Below are positions 36,252-46,163 of a stretch of DNA of 64,000 nt, piece by piece (position 1 is the first letter of the stretch; each line of letters opens with the position of its first letter). This DNA comes from Austropuccinia psidii (lineage: Eukaryota > Basidiomycota > Pucciniomycetes > Pucciniales > Sphaerophragmiaceae): assembly GCA_023105745.1 (NCBI GenBank), contig JALGQZ010000017.1, forward strand, positions 840,001 through 904,000, in the 5' to 3' direction. Made by a program: the position numbers and the translations under genes. The notes under the pieces were generated by a model. That model was not told the origin of the DNA and did no database searches. It saw only the letters and a list, made by a program, of their open reading frames with translations.

Positions 36252-37681
36252 TGTCAGGATGAAACTATGAAAGAGTGGTAATGTAGGCTATTTACAACTC
36301 AAACTATGTTTGTGACACGGTGAAAATGCTTTAAAAAGGTTTTGAGATGATTAAGAATAAATTTAAAGGGCTTTACTATAGTGGTTATAGTGGTGGTGAG
36401 CGCTGTTGAAAGCCCTGGGTGCAGCTTTATCTGTTGGGTTACAATAATAAAAGACTACAATAATTAAAATTTATAATTATACCTGATTATTAACCAAGGG
36501 TAAAACTGTTTTTGACAGTTTACTATGTAGGTTATTCAAGAGCAGGATGAGGAAAGGCTTTTGACTGTCGAAAGCCCTCCTTTTATCCTGACATTGAGGT
36601 GGAAAGGCTGCTAAACCTTTCCACGTAGAGGAAGTGAAGATTTTTCACTCTCTATGACAGGCTTGTGGTTTGCAAACAGCCTGTATACTCTGTATTGGGC
36701 TCAGATGTGGTTTTGAAACCACATCTTGGTGGTTTTCACAAATACAGGATGAAAATTTTCATCTGGGGACCTCACAGCCTGATTCTGACGTGTATGACGC
36801 GTAGATTGCTGTACAGAAACTGTATGGGACCCCAGTATTGACTGACATATGAGGTATTGAGGTGAAAACATGCTTCTTTGTCTATTTGACACCTCATATT
36901 CATGGTTATGGGATATTATCCCATGGTAAGGCTGTATATGACAGCAGGTGGGATTTTGACCTTAAAATGGCCATAACTCTGTCAGTTTTTGAGATATCAA
37001 GCTCAAAATTGGTTCATTGAATAGCTCTGTATGAGCTCTACACAGTTGTACCCAACTTGGCATGGTTATCATTAAATATCACAAAGTTATCCCATGTACA
37101 AGTACTTTTGTACATTGGCGTGGTCTGGTCAAAAGCTGTATTAAGCTTGTTTGCCCAATAACTTCTGTTGTAGTTGAGCTATGAGGAAATGGATGGCACC
37201 ATCAGATAGCCCTTATTGTGCTCTTTCCAAAAAGACACCACTTTAAGTATCTCACACTAAAACTGTAAAAGTTAGATGAGAGGTGAATGTTTTGTTCACC
37301 CTTATTTGGTCTGAATTTGACCATAACTCAAGTAATACTGGTGCTAGCTCAGTTTGGCTAGCACCATTAGATATCCCTGCCTTAGAGCTCCATTTTGAAT
37401 ACCCATTTGATGCGGTTAAGCCTCTCCTTCTAGATTTTAGTTGAGAAGTGAAAATTAAGGTTTATGCTGAGCAATAACTTTGAGCAGGAATAACTTTGTT
37501 ATTTCTTGTCCTATGGTGATGGGACTTATATTTTCAGAAAGAGGTGAGTTTACTCTTTCTTTTGATCACTTTTGAGCTAATTTGGCTCAGCTCCATGTTT
37601 TGGTGGTATCTTGGCTGTACCATTGGTTTATGGTATTTTGGCTGTCATGCTTGTGCTCTGGTTTTGAGTCACAGGCTGACA
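36252..37681 (-). repeat. Solo Copia-type LTR (1,430 bp) inside Gypsy-C gag
   Basis: Minus strand TGTCAGCCTGTGACTC to CATCCTGACA, homologous to the LTR at 11518-13012. TATA-like GGATAAAAGGAGGGC near 36585 on the minus strand. Flanked by GGCTT at 36247-36251 and 37682-37686 (perfect duplication). Removing it restores the +1-frame gag reading from KEEA to PVASTSK, matching VEAPQASTSK in Gypsy-D, which confirms both edges. Confidence 0.95.
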
Positions 37682-38155
37682 GGCTTCTTCCTTGGTTGCC
37701 TCCTTCCTTTTGGCATGGTAATCCTTGATCTTTTTGATTTGAGGCTTGGATGATAGTGGATTCCATCCATTGGAGTATCTCACTATTTCCTCCTCTTTGA
37801 GGAACTTTTTCAGGATGTGCCAGGAGTTCACCACTCCTTGGTGTATTCGAGACAACATTTCCCAATCTTTGTCCTTGTACACTGTGTAGTACTGTTTGTA
37901 CTGGCTCATGTAAATGTCTATTTGAGCCTTCTGAATGGGATTTGTACCTGTTTGAGTCACTCATACTTAGTTCCAATTCAGGTTCAGATATCATAGGCAT
38001 TTCTGGGACTTGCCTTTGGGATAAGGCACTTCCTTGTGTGGATTCTGTTCCACTGGGATATTTCCCTTCCTTTTCCCTTTTGAGGAATAAATTCTACCTC
38101 TGAGTCTAGCTCCATCTGATTGGATGGAGTATTGGGAGCCTCTTGTGGTAGTCAT
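37628..38155 (-). pseudogene. Gypsy-C gag N-terminus with overlapping frame
   Basis: Starts at the ATG at 38155 (MTTTRGSQYSIQSDG, matching MTPTRSGSNYSIQSNG of Gypsy-A/D). Frame 0 is then poorly conserved. The +1 frame opens after a TGA at about 37963 and encodes IDIYMSQYKQYYTVYKDKDW...WHILKKFLKEE...GWNPLSSKPQIKKIKDY, clearly homologous to the +1-frame protein of Gypsy-A/D. It runs to the solo LTR edge at 37682; the last codons to 37628 are LTR. This diverged copy is the main evidence for which frame selection preserved. Confidence 0.75.
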
Positions 38156-38730
38156 ATTATAAGAAATATAAGAAATAAGAGGATTTCAGAACAGGAATTC
38201 TTCTTATGGTAATTTATAAATGAGGTACTCATCTTCAGAGTCCTGAATAGTGGGTCCTGGAAAGTCCAATTTCTTGGCTTTCTTTTTCTTAGTGATTATT
38301 GGTGTTGGAGAACTTTGGCAAGTTTCTTCCACCAATCTTTCAACAGGGGTTTGGTTGTCCTCTGTTGGATTGTCTTCAAACACTAAAAAAGACAAATAAA
38401 TATAAGTCTTTTATATAAAAGTGTTATTTTGGTAAGATATGGCAATTTTCCATGTAAAAATTGCTTTTATATCTTTTTTTTTATTAAAAAAATGGAAATA
38501 ATTAAAGAAATGAAATTAAAATGAATAAAATAACTTTTTTATTGGTTTTTAATATTTTTGTTATTTTTTATGTTTTTATTTTTAAAGAATAAAATAAAAT
38601 GAATATGATTCTTTTTATAAAATTAATTTATAATATAAATTTATTTATAATTCATAAAATATCTTTTTTAATAACTAGAGTCACTCAAAGAAAGTTTTAG
38701 CAAGTCTAAGGATGTGAAAAACCATGTGTA
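38156..38730 (-). promoter_or_regulatory. Gypsy-C leader with splice-acceptor-like site (truncated)
   Basis: Minus strand TTTTTTAG followed by TGTTTGAAG puts a candidate 3' splice site at 38383-38384, equivalent to those in Gypsy-A and -D. The stretch after it (38382-38204) is open and acidic/Lys-rich but starts without ATG. Beyond 38400 the leader is AT-rich and ends at the truncation near 38730. Confidence 0.45.
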
Positions 38731-38733
38731 ACA

Positions 38734-39040
38734 CAGTACAATTCACCAGGGCGAATCTCGTGTCAATCGTCGGCGATTGACTTCACGTCAAGCAAACGTC
38801 AAGCAGGATAAAAGTCGAGCTCACGTCAAGCAAAAATCAAGCGAACGTCGAGCACACGTCCTACTCTTGTCTTACACCAAATCCTGTGACATCCACCAAT
38901 ATTGGTTCCGCTGTGCCTTCAACTCAGATTCCTCACCACCTGATCATCCCGCAACCGTCCAATGGTTGGTAAAAATTACCCAAGACCCGCCTGTTTGCAA
39001 ACACACACATCAAAGAGGTCCTTCAGCCAGTCTTGATGTA
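38734..39040. repeat. GC-richer junction DNA with ACGTCAAGC-type short repeats
   Basis: Abrupt composition change after Gypsy-C. From about 38780 to 38855 the word ACGTCAAGCA or a close variant (ACGTCGAGCA, AATCAAGCG, CACGTCAAGCA) occurs five to six times with irregular spacing. No convincing gene in the open frame that crosses it. Confidence 0.55.
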
Positions 39041-39434
39041 GGCGGGGGGTTTGACTTCACCAGGTCATCCATAAAAGGACTCCGCCTGAGCGGGATTGTC
39101 GTTTTGCAGGTGACACTGGTAGGGCCCGCCGCACAATACCGCGTGTGCGTGTGCGGGTGCGCAAGGGTCGCTTCCCCTTCCTGCATGATGATGGCGCCGT
39201 TAGAAATTTTGGCGGGGGGTTTGACTTCACCAGGTCGTCCATGAAAGGACTCCGCCTGAGCGGGATTGTTGTTTTGCAGGTGACACTGGTAGAGCCCGCC
39301 GCACAATACCGCGTGTGTGGGTCCGGGTGCGCTTGCGTGTGCATTGGCGTGTGCGGGTGCGCTTGCGTGTGCATTGGCGTGTGTGCAAGGGCCGCTTCCC
39401 CTTCCAACATGATGATGGCGCAGTTAGAAATTTT
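39041..39434. repeat. Tandem repeat, 170-bp unit, second copy expanded
   Basis: Unit 1 at 39041-39210 and unit 2 at 39211-39434 both begin GGCGGGGGGTTTGACTTCAC and end TTAGAAATTTT. Unit 2 is longer because a 30-bp GTGCGGGTGCGCTTGCG... word is itself duplicated (about 39325-39385). Overlapping open frames in several phases are a by-product of the repeat. It lies 3' of the transposase gene. Confidence 0.85.
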
Positions 39435-39644
39435 GGATGCTGTGAAAGGTGAGTGTGTGGGTCATTTGATCATTGAACTTGGCTTATTCACACTGTACCC
39501 AATGTCAAAATAGTAAGTTCTTTGTGGCAATGTGAAATAATGGGCTTTGCTTGTCACAATGGCATGTCTCTGTCACTAAATTTTGAGGCAGTTATTTCAC
39601 TAGCAAAATTGCTAATGAATCTGAGATATTTGCATTTCTGTAGA
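39435..39644. other. Short spacer 3' of transposase gene
   Basis: About 210 bp between the tandem repeat and the transposase stop codon. No feature recognised. Confidence 0.4.
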
Positions 39645-42600
39645 CTAAATTTCATGAAATAACGGCTTTATCATTACAAGCAGTCCACATGACAGAACTT
39701 TGTTATCATACAATCCACAGTTACCTTCTATTTCTTCTTCAGATATAATCAAGTGTCCATCATCAAAACCAACAGCTTTATAAATATTCAGATGCGGCCA
39801 ATCTGGTAAGAAATTCACATCAATCTTCAAAGTTTTTAAGATCAGAAAGTTATTGTTCAGTATGCTAGATGGCTCAGAGACTTTAAAAATGCTATTAATA
39901 ATACCAAAGCGTCGTGAGTTGCCCCTCAGAAAACATATCACACTGTTGCTGACATTTTTGTATTCAGTTGAAAATATATTGTTCCCAATATTAATGTTTG
40001 AAACTGGAAAATACCAAGGTGAGACAATCCTTGAAGTGAGATGACTTGTGGATTGCACGGTAGTGTCTAAGCTGATCCAATCAACTATTTCCCTTGTTGC
40101 ATGAAAATTCTGTAAGTACTCAACCAGGCAATCATAATTTTCTTGGTCATGGCGGGATGGTTTGTTATATTTATGGTCATTGAACAGGGCAGGTGGCTGT
40201 GATTCGAAAAGCTGTTTTATTTCACATGGCACGGATGGGGATTTCAGGAGAACGGAAAGGTTGGAACATCGACAGATATGTTGAAGTAAGGTTTTATCTA
40301 TATCATCTATTTAGAGTTGCAAGAAGTTAATCTTATTCAGTTCAGGTGTTTAATCAATGTGAATATATTGATCTTATTAATTGACGTACATATTTTGTTA
40401 TTTGTTGGCATTTTTGCAAATACTCCAATCAAGCGCTCATAACCCCATGTGGCTGAGGCTTGTGCTGGGCCCCAACGTTGGAAGAGTTCGGGAATATGGT
40501 CAGCAAAATGATGATTTGGTTTACTTTTCTTTTTTGGGAACAGGAGTTGATTGGAAAGGCGGAATTTTTTCCAATGTTCAGCAAATGCAGTCGCATCTCC
40601 TATTGAAACAGTCCAGCTTGTGGCAATGTTGATAGCACTAATCAAATGGAATGTATTCTTGGTTAGTTCATTTCCAAGTTCTTCTGACTGACCCATTTGC
40701 CTTTGAATGTTGGCGGATTGGTGTACATCTAATTACATCTGTTGACTGAGCATTAAAAATGGAATATAGACCTTATATAAGAGAGCCCATTCAGCGGCTT
40801 TTAAGCTACCATGAGAGGGGGAACCCATGTTGCGAGGTACTCTTGTCCATGATGAGGGAATTATTGTCTCAGATATGATTTGTCGGAGATGCTCCAGAGC
40901 CTCACCCTTGATCTGGTGATCACTCAGTGCAGTGATATCCAATTCAGAGGGGATTTCAGAAGTGGGGATGTAATCGGCATCAAATGAAGGAATCTCCGCA
41001 GAACCACTAGATGGATGTTCTGTGTTAGGGGTGGGCATTGGGAAGTAGTTTTTTCGGGTGGAAGTAGTGGGGAGTGGCTCATTTATTATTTTTGCTGCGT
41101 CTCTTCTCAGGGAGCGGGCCTCTCTCAATGTGATTTTATCAAGAGAGCTGTTGGAGGTCATGGAATCTGAGTCTGAACTGTTGGTGTCATTGGATTTCCT
41201 GCGGGACCTGAGGTAAATTTTTGATTTGGACTCTGGAATGCACAATTTGAAAGTTGCATGATCCTTCAAAATTCCAAGTATTAAATTATGCATTATGTCA
41301 AGATTAACCATTCTGGTGGCATCCCAATACGGAAGGTCTTCTAAAATTGAATATCGCACTCCATACTCAGAGAAAATTGCTGGTCTTTGTTGCGGGGTTG
41401 CCCGAAGCCATTTGGCAATGGTTGATTTATGATTTTGATATGAGCGTGTGTAGTGAAATTGAGGACCAATTTCATCAATTTGAGCTTTGTGAATGGTGCA
41501 AAAATTACAAAAGTGGTTGCCTGAATGGGAAATAAATCCAGTAAGCTTGCGCATGGCAACCACATCCGCAATGGCTGTGAGGATGGCAACACGGATAAAG
41601 GATCCTGATGGACCTGTTGAGGTGGGTGAAAAATGGTAACCTTGCCATAGCTCTTTGAGCTCCTTGATGAGTGGCATTAATAAATAATTCAATTGAAGGG
41701 AAGTTGGCTCCTTCGGACCAGGGATTATTCCTGCAACATAGACATTCTCTGGCTTCAATCTTTCACTTGGGGGGAGATTAAGACAAATAAGCATGATAGG
41801 TCCAATGCTGGCCAACCGGGTGGACTTTCCATGTGCATTAAACCAGTCCACATAAATGGAGAAGGCCAATGCACCAGGAATGGACATGAATGGGGGGTCA
41901 TGGATATTTCTAGTGCCAGTGAAGCGTCTCCAGACCAATCCATCCCAGACGTCACATTTTGGGGAATCTTCGGGAGTTTGGGATTGTTGATGTTGATGCA
42001 GAATTTCCATAATTCCAGCCCGCTGGAGAAATCTGGCAAGCCAATTTTTGAATGGTTGATAAATGAAATGTTTTGTTGGTATAAATTTTTGCTTCATGTT
42101 GGTGGTGTTTTGGGTGTGGGCTTCAAATGAATAGATGAATTTGCCTAATGATTGTGTGCAAGGGGGATCATGATCATTTGGGTCATTATGGCGTTGACAG
42201 TGGGGTTGGTCAGTTGTGACTGATTCAGTAAGGCCATTAAGAGAGAAACATTGAGGACAACATATATAGTTTTGAATCACTGGCTCCAATTGGAGATGTT
42301 CAAATATGGTACTCAGATCTTGAGGTATATGGAATGCAGGAATGGGGGGACCACCGGAGCTTGAGATGCTGGACTTGATCAGCAGGTTTAGGGAGGGGTG
42401 GAGAATGCGTGAAGCCCTGCGGGGTATATTATACCTTAATGATAGAATGGCAGATATTATCATTCCTAGGTCTTGTGGGGGAAGGGTTTGACTGCCACTA
42501 TATGGTTTCTGTGCAGTTGAATTGAGACCCGCTGGAGTTGGGAAAGTGCTTTGGGTCAAACGTGAATAATCAGCTGGGAAGATTTGATCCAATAGAAGTT

Positions 42601-42805
42601 GTGGGCACTCAGATCCTGATGCAGAAGTAGGGATGTTTGGAAGAGATTTGGGTGCAATGGTTGATTTGAGCTTTTTAATGTGCTGTTTATATTGGAAAGG
42701 TGTGAAGGCAACTCCAGGCCTATCACCCTCAGGGGAAGAGTGTGTTTGAGTTGAGCAGTGTTGACACATGCATATACACATTGAGGAATAGCGGCGGGTT
42801 GTCAT
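39645..42805 (-). pseudogene. Tnp2/Plavaka-type DNA transposase gene, one in-frame stop
   Basis: ATG at 42805. The first exon runs 42805-40390 and a GTACGT...TAG intron of 83 nt (40307-40389) joins it to 40306-39645, about 1,025 residues in total. An N-terminal Cys cluster (CICMCQHC, residues 11-18) and CCPQC (182-186) precede the Tnp2-like core: VDWFNAHG (about 319), LTAIADVVAMRKLTGF, FCNFC (432-436) and LDIMHNLILGILKDH (about 502). The family is a cut-and-paste transposase of the Plavaka/CACTA branch (from recollection of rust proteins). A single TAA at 40733-40735 (between LSQQM and LDVHQSAN) interrupts an otherwise continuous frame; one C-to-T change from CAA would explain it. No clear terminal inverted repeats found. 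Confidence 0.8.
40307..40389 (-). other. Intron of the Tnp2-like gene (83 nt)
   Basis: GTACGT donor at 40389 and TAG acceptor at 40307 on the minus strand. Splicing joins PTNNKI to YDIDKTLLQHICRC in frame. Confidence 0.75.
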
Positions 42806-43766
42806 TGTTGCAGGAATTGGGAGTACGGTTGGTTTGTGTATAAATATCTATGGCTGATGTGAAAGTGTTTAGGAGTGTTATTAATTGACAAAAAAATTGA
42901 GTGAGTATTTATGAAGGGGGAGATGATTTGAGCCATCTGAGAATTTTATCCCATTTGTAATGGTGCGTGAGCTGCAGCTGATGGAGTGTAACATGTCTCA
43001 TCTGGATGGCGGAATTGGTTAGGAGTTTAATTAGGTAAAATGCCATGCTGCTCAATGCTCATACATATACTATTTTATTTACACATGGCGATACTGCGGT
43101 TTTGACCCTTGAGGGGTGTTCCAATAGGGATGTGTCAACATTGATTTGAGGGGATTGACATTCAAACCATGTACGCTGGCACGCCATCGTACATGGCTTG
43201 AACCTTATTACAGATATAACGATATAACTCTATTACATAAAAGGTTGGAGTGTACCTAAAGTCTTGGTATTTGGTTTGAGTGCAGCAGGCTTTTAATCGG
43301 TTGGAGTGTGATTTGGATTGTTTTGCCTTTCTTGTAAAGGTGATGTCTCTTTTGTGGGTAAATCCTTCATGAATATACCCCTTTACAGATGTACAATGCT
43401 GTGGAATTTCAATGCATATATTGGCAGTTTGGATAATTCACAAAATGTGACAATGGGGAGGCAGAAATGTTACCAAATATGATTACTTATGGATGATGGG
43501 TCCCCTTTGAGATCAAGGAAATATTACATTATATGGTGGTAGGCCGTGCCGGGTGGTTTCCGATAAAAGCGGAGGAGCTCAAGAGGAGGCAGGGAGGATT
43601 CTCCTAAAAAGAGGCTTATTGGACTTTCACGCAACACTTAGTTCCAACTATTCCTAGAATTTCTCTATTCTAAATTTGAAAAGATTTCATCTCATATCAC
43701 TCTATTTTATCATAATACTGAGGTGTTTTATCTAGTTAAAAATATTACTGTACTTTTTCGGCCCTT
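42806..43766. promoter_or_regulatory. Divergent promoter region between transposase and unknown gene
   Basis: 961 bp between two divergent starts. Contains a TATA-like TTTATAC on the minus strand about 35 bp upstream of the transposase ATG (42840), a TATA-like CGATAAAAGC at 43561-43570 on the plus strand, and the palindrome at 43167-43196. No gene inside. Confidence 0.5.
43167..43196. repeat. Palindrome 1 in the divergent promoter
   Basis: Perfect 9-bp arms CCATGTACG / CGTACATGG around a 12-base centre that itself pairs TGG with CCA. Related palindromes lie at 48930-48957 and 49067-49092 upstream of the SNF2 gene. Confidence 0.8.
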
Positions 43767-45828
43767 ATGTCATCTTTCAAGTCACATAAATCCCGTTCAG
43801 GTTCTGTTCATGACTCAAATAGTGAATCTAGCATAGAATATGTTCAAACACAGTCACCATTGAGCCCCAACATTCCTCTCACAACCCCTATCGCATCCTC
43901 AATGAATGTATCAGGTCTTAACATTGATGTGGGCAATCCAAAGGCTCCAACTTCAAGCACTTGGTCGATCCCAAATATTTCCGTCACTCCAATTCCCCCG
44001 AATCCCACTAATACACAAATGCATGTGTCTGAGGGGCCGGAAGGCACACCTCAAATCTCATCACATGCTAATCCCCAATCAAAATATCCACGTGAGTTCC
44101 TCCTTAATCCCGGTCGGAATCCAGTTGCATCCCAGGATCCCTTTGGCCAAAGTAAACAGCCAACCCTCAATATTCCATCAGGATCTCAGGTTCATGTGGT
44201 TTATGAAAGGCACGTGGATGGGGGACGACAAAAAAGACCATTGGAGAATGTAACTTGGAGTGGTCTGTCGGAGGGAAATCCAGGATTGACGCTTCATCAA
44301 AGTAAGTCATTTTAATTTCGGTGTATAACCTTTTTCACAATTTAATATGTTTGTTTCATGGGTTAGATATGGCACCTAAAGGCAAGTCAGTCCGATCTCA
44401 GGAGCCAATTGAAGGTTGTGAGTATGACCAGTCTTCATTCATTTTTTGATGTGTTAACTGATGATGTGCATGGAAGGTGATGAACTGTATGCATCTTCAC
44501 CTCTGGTCCATAAAGAGAAAGTCACTGGACGTCATCATCCATATTCTTCCAAACCAAGAACAGCTCATGCCAGTTCATCAAGAGAAAAAATGGTGGATGA
44601 TGAGGATGAGAACATGTCTCTGACTCAAATGGAAACAAATGATGAAGCAAGGAGTGACAATTTCACGGCGCATGATCATGGCACTCAGTCAAATAATGAG
44701 TTCACCCATCCTCAAATGGGCCTTGCCCAGAGTATGCTTGAACAATCCAAGGTCAGACAGCAAAGGAACCAGGCTCGTAAAGCTCACAATGTGGCGAAAC
44801 GTGCAAGCCAGAAGGAGCAACAAAAATGGCTGAAAGCAGAACTTCCAGAGAATGTCCATGGAATGAGATCAGCAGTACACGCACATTGCCTGTTCCTACT
44901 CAAAGTTAGGGATAAGGATTTTTCCTCACTACCAGCACCACCAAGCACAGAAGAGCGTGAGATTGCAATTCAAGTGGCTGGTCATCTCGGATATGTCCCC
45001 GAGGATGTTTTCAATGAGCCATCAACACAGGTTCAGTCTCAGGGTTTCCAAAGCTACTGCGAAAATGAGCTCCACAAGCTAGGACTAAAGCAATTCACTT
45101 GGGACTGGGAGAGCTCATGGCAACATCCGTTCAATGAGCTGATGTCTATGGTGTTTTACCGTACATTCCGTCTTGCACTGGTCAGCACCGAGTATCATCA
45201 TTACTGTTGGAACAAGGATCATAATAACTATGGGGTCGTAGCGGCTTTAATGGAGCGATATTTCACTTATTTGAAAAGAGAATGGAAGTCTATTCAAAAG
45301 GATGCCGAGTATTTGGTTAAAAAGAAGGAGAATCAAAAGCTCGCAAAGATTCGTCAAAGGGTTAGTTAATGTCTCTCTTCTTCATTGTGAGCAAAGACTG
45401 ATGATGATCTACTTCATTATGTGCAGACCTGTGAGCGCCGTCGTGAATGGTGTGATACGGCTAAATTTCCCATTCTAGCATCACAATTCAATGACCCTCG
45501 AGTATGTTCAGATACTGAGGAGGTACTGGAAAATGGCCGTCAAGTTTACCGCAAAGTGGGATTACACTGGCGCTCCCAGTTATTTAATGAATTGGTATTA
45601 AAAATGGATCGAGACATAGAGTTTTGTAATCGCATTAAAAAAAAGGGTAAAAAAACTATTGATAGATTGCCAGAATTACGATCGACAGATGATGGTGATA
45701 TTCCAGAAGGCTTATCATTTCAGGTATTTGATCAAGAGTGGCTCAAAGGCTGTAGTAAGATGCAAACTAGCGCCCTCAAGATACTTGACATGCCAGTTAT
45801 TAGGCCGAATGGTGATGCTCTGCAATAA
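43767..45828 (+). CDS. Unknown rust-type protein, 4 exons, about 623 aa
   Basis: Exons 43767-44301, 44367-44417, 44477-45360 and 45427-45828 join in frame (1,872 nt). Introns are GTAAGT..TTAG, GTGAGT..AAG and GTTAGT..CAG, 59-66 nt. The N-terminal 180 residues are Ser/Pro/Thr-rich, low complexity. The middle has a charged Gln/Lys/Arg stretch (about SKVRQQRNQARKAHN) likely helical. It is followed by a conserved-looking domain with many aromatics (FTWDWESSWQHPFNELMSMV, YHHYCWNKDHNNYG, YFTYLKREWKSIQKD). The C-terminal exon has TCERRREWCD and a basic KKKGKKT. No signal peptide or membrane segment. I know of similar uncharacterised rust proteins but no function. It is divergent from the transposase and convergent with the SNF2 gene. 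Confidence 0.82.
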
Positions 45829-46163
45829 CTTAGTAATATAAATGTATAGCACCGTTACAAATTAACATTTTGTGAATTATTTGTGCATGTGTAATACAAT
45901 CTGAGTATTAATCCTTAAAGATGCAACTTGCTAAATATTTCAGAATATAGACAATATGAGTTGGACTGTATCACCGTCTCCCTTAGAAATAATACTCTAT
46001 TGCTCATTTTCATTGAGAAAATATTGAAGGAGTTCGATCCAGCTCATGGTGTTCATAATTGTGGACCTGTGCCAGAGTCAACAGGAGTTATCAACTTTGT
46101 CAATCACAAAATATATAATATCAGTAAGGCTCACGCAGTTAATGATTTTTTCTTTTCTTGAAC
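45829..46163. other. Convergent 3' spacer
   Basis: 335 bp between two converging stop codons, moderately AT-rich. A short open frame (45928-46161) overlaps the SNF2 3' end and looks spurious. Confidence 0.45.

Larger units (their letters stand above)
28821..38730 (-). mobile_element. Gypsy-C: Ty3/Gypsy element lacking its 5' LTR
   Basis: Minus-strand element related to Gypsy-A/D but clearly diverged. It has a 3' LTR (28821-30809), chromodomain, integrase, RNase H, RT, protease and gag going right. Homology to the Gypsy-A/D leader stops near 38726-38733, where unrelated GC-richer DNA begins, so 5' LTR, primer site and part of the leader are missing. Outer flank next to the 3' LTR is CTTGA (28816-28820); no partner was found. 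It contains at least four nonsense codons, a frameshift and a solo LTR (36252-37681). Confidence 0.92.

Noticed and set aside
38770..38856. Possible CRISPR-like array
   Set aside because: Words are 9-11 bases with irregular spacing, no uniform spacers, and the sequence is fungal.
39010..39513. Overlapping open frames on both strands
   Set aside because: Produced by the 170-bp GC-rich tandem repeat; no start or splice logic.
45928..46161. 77-codon plus-strand frame
   Set aside because: Antisense to the SNF2 3' spacer with no support.
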